Made by a program: the position numbers and the translations under genes | Part shown: piece after piece, positions 63,061-64,000 of the stretch | Numbering within the stretch: the first letter of the stretch is position 1 | Layout of the letters: each line of letters opens with the position of its first letter | NCBI GenBank assembly: GCA_028023455.1 | Contig: JAQFVV010000032.1 | Location: forward strand, 4,367,392-4,431,391 | Direction: 5' to 3' | DNA from: Epiperipatus broadwayi | Lineage: Eukaryota > Onychophora > Udeonychophora > Euonychophora > Peripatidae | DNA length: 64,000 nt | Notes under the pieces: generated by a model | The model's database searches: none | Seen by the model: the letters and a program-made list of their open reading frames with translations, nothing else | Told to the model about the DNA's origin: nothing

Positions 63061-64000
63061 ATTTAAGTTTTCTGTGAAATTAAAAAAAAAACAAAAACAT
63101 AGCATTTGATAGAAAAAATAAAAATGGGAACTAAATGTTACTTTTGTTGCTGATAATAATTTTATAAGATACAATCTTTAATTTTGAGTATGTGTATACA
63201 TATAAAAACCTGTAATGTTTTATTTTATTTTAGAAATCATTGGTTGTTAAAATTTGTGATGTCGTGTCTAATATATTTATAAAAATAATAATAGTATAAT
63301 TTAGTTTTAAGGCTAAAATATATATGTATGTATAAAGAAATTTGGGGACTAATATTTTCTTGTCATTTCTATTACTTGGGGTTTGAATATGGCCAGGTAA
63401 ATGTGATCTGATTATAATTGTTTTAGAAGTCAGTTTAATCCAACTGACCAATTAATATTGGTATGTAAATGGATATCTAGCCATTTTAGATAGTGAAATA
63501 AGACTGGAAAACCACTCAAATTCTTACTATTCAACATGACTTTCTTCTGAATAAGTGATGGAGCATTTCTGCACTGTTCTGGGTACTTGAAATCTGATTT
63601 ATATTATTAAAGACATTTATATTTTTTTTGCTGTAGCCTTTTATCAGATACATGATTACTTGGAGAACACTCTTGCATAAAACAATCTATAATTAACAGT
63701 ATTTGTTAGAAGCTTTACATAGTACTGGTTTTGTAACATATTGTAATTTTATCCATGTCACAGTTGATTGGATCTCAATGGGAGTTCATCTTTTAATATA
63801 TTCTTTGATAAAATATCAACAATCCTGTTTATTTGATGTTATTTGATGAACAGCTTTGATAATACTAATATCAGTTATCTGTAGCAGAAATACAAGACCT
63901 GATCTAAAAAATAATATAGTTGTGTTCATCAAGATATAGCAGTTGAATATTTATCATTATGGTTCAGTGAAACAGGTGTTACACTAATAATTAAATTGAA
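63061..64000. other. AT-rich intergenic DNA
   Basis: No gene or repeat recognised. Confidence 0.5.

Overview
This window is eukaryotic, almost certainly from an invertebrate animal. It is strongly AT-rich (roughly three quarters A+T by eye), has no long open reading frames, is full of microsatellites, and carries decayed copies of several metazoan transposon classes. The species cannot be named from the sequence. A mollusc-like lophotrochozoan would fit the mixture of Penelope-like elements, RTE-type LINEs, Merlin and hammerhead repeats, but that is a weak inference. No complete host gene is visible. The long reading frames are microsatellite artefacts or remnants of transposons.

The most interesting content is a family of dispersed repeats about 460-475 bp long that I label HHR repeats C1-C10. 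Nine copies contain most or all of a type I hammerhead self-cleaving ribozyme: the CTGATGA box, a short stem II, the GAAA box, a tiny palindromic stem III, and a stem I with a three-base bulge. Copies lie at 5.4-7.9 kb (tandem on each strand, the two groups facing each other), 9.3 kb, 18.7-19.3 kb and 22.0-22.9 kb, with a ribozyme-less scrap at 40.9 kb. Several insertions are flanked by short direct repeats that look like target-site duplications. In two cases the inserted unit is an antisense copy followed by a sense copy. This matches the architecture of retrozymes, non-autonomous retroelements moved through circular RNA and thought to depend on Penelope-like elements. A second, unrelated pair of hammerhead-like motifs sits in an inverted dimer at 41.75-42.26 kb.

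The likely helper class is present. Decayed Penelope-like elements (RT plus GIY-YIG endonuclease) lie on the minus strand at 3.3-4.7 kb and 8.7-10.3 kb, on either side of the first HHR cluster. A head-to-head palindrome of two GIY-YIG ends lies at 39.8-40.9 kb.

Other mobile DNA: a LINE with an apparent SGNH-esterase-like N-terminal segment, AP endonuclease, RT and C-terminal CCHC knuckle (59.15-63.06 kb minus; a second copy at 1-2265 plus); an RTE-type LINE family (17.2-19.9, 39.6, 42.3-43.5 and 45.2-48.1 kb); a separate LINE 3' end (55.1-55.5 kb); a possible RT scrap near 16.3 kb; a Merlin/ISXO2-like transposase pseudogene (34.1-34.9 kb minus); a pogo/Tigger transposase pseudogene (37.1-37.8 kb plus); and two tRNA-derived SINEs with target-site duplications (35.88 and 50.19 kb).

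A few islands of higher GC (11.6-12.7, 23.4-23.6, 27.7-28.3, 56.05-56.5 and 57.05-57.5 kb) stand out. Two of them contain a short ATG-started open exon ending at a good splice donor in the same phase. This could mean alternative first exons of one host gene, but it is speculative.
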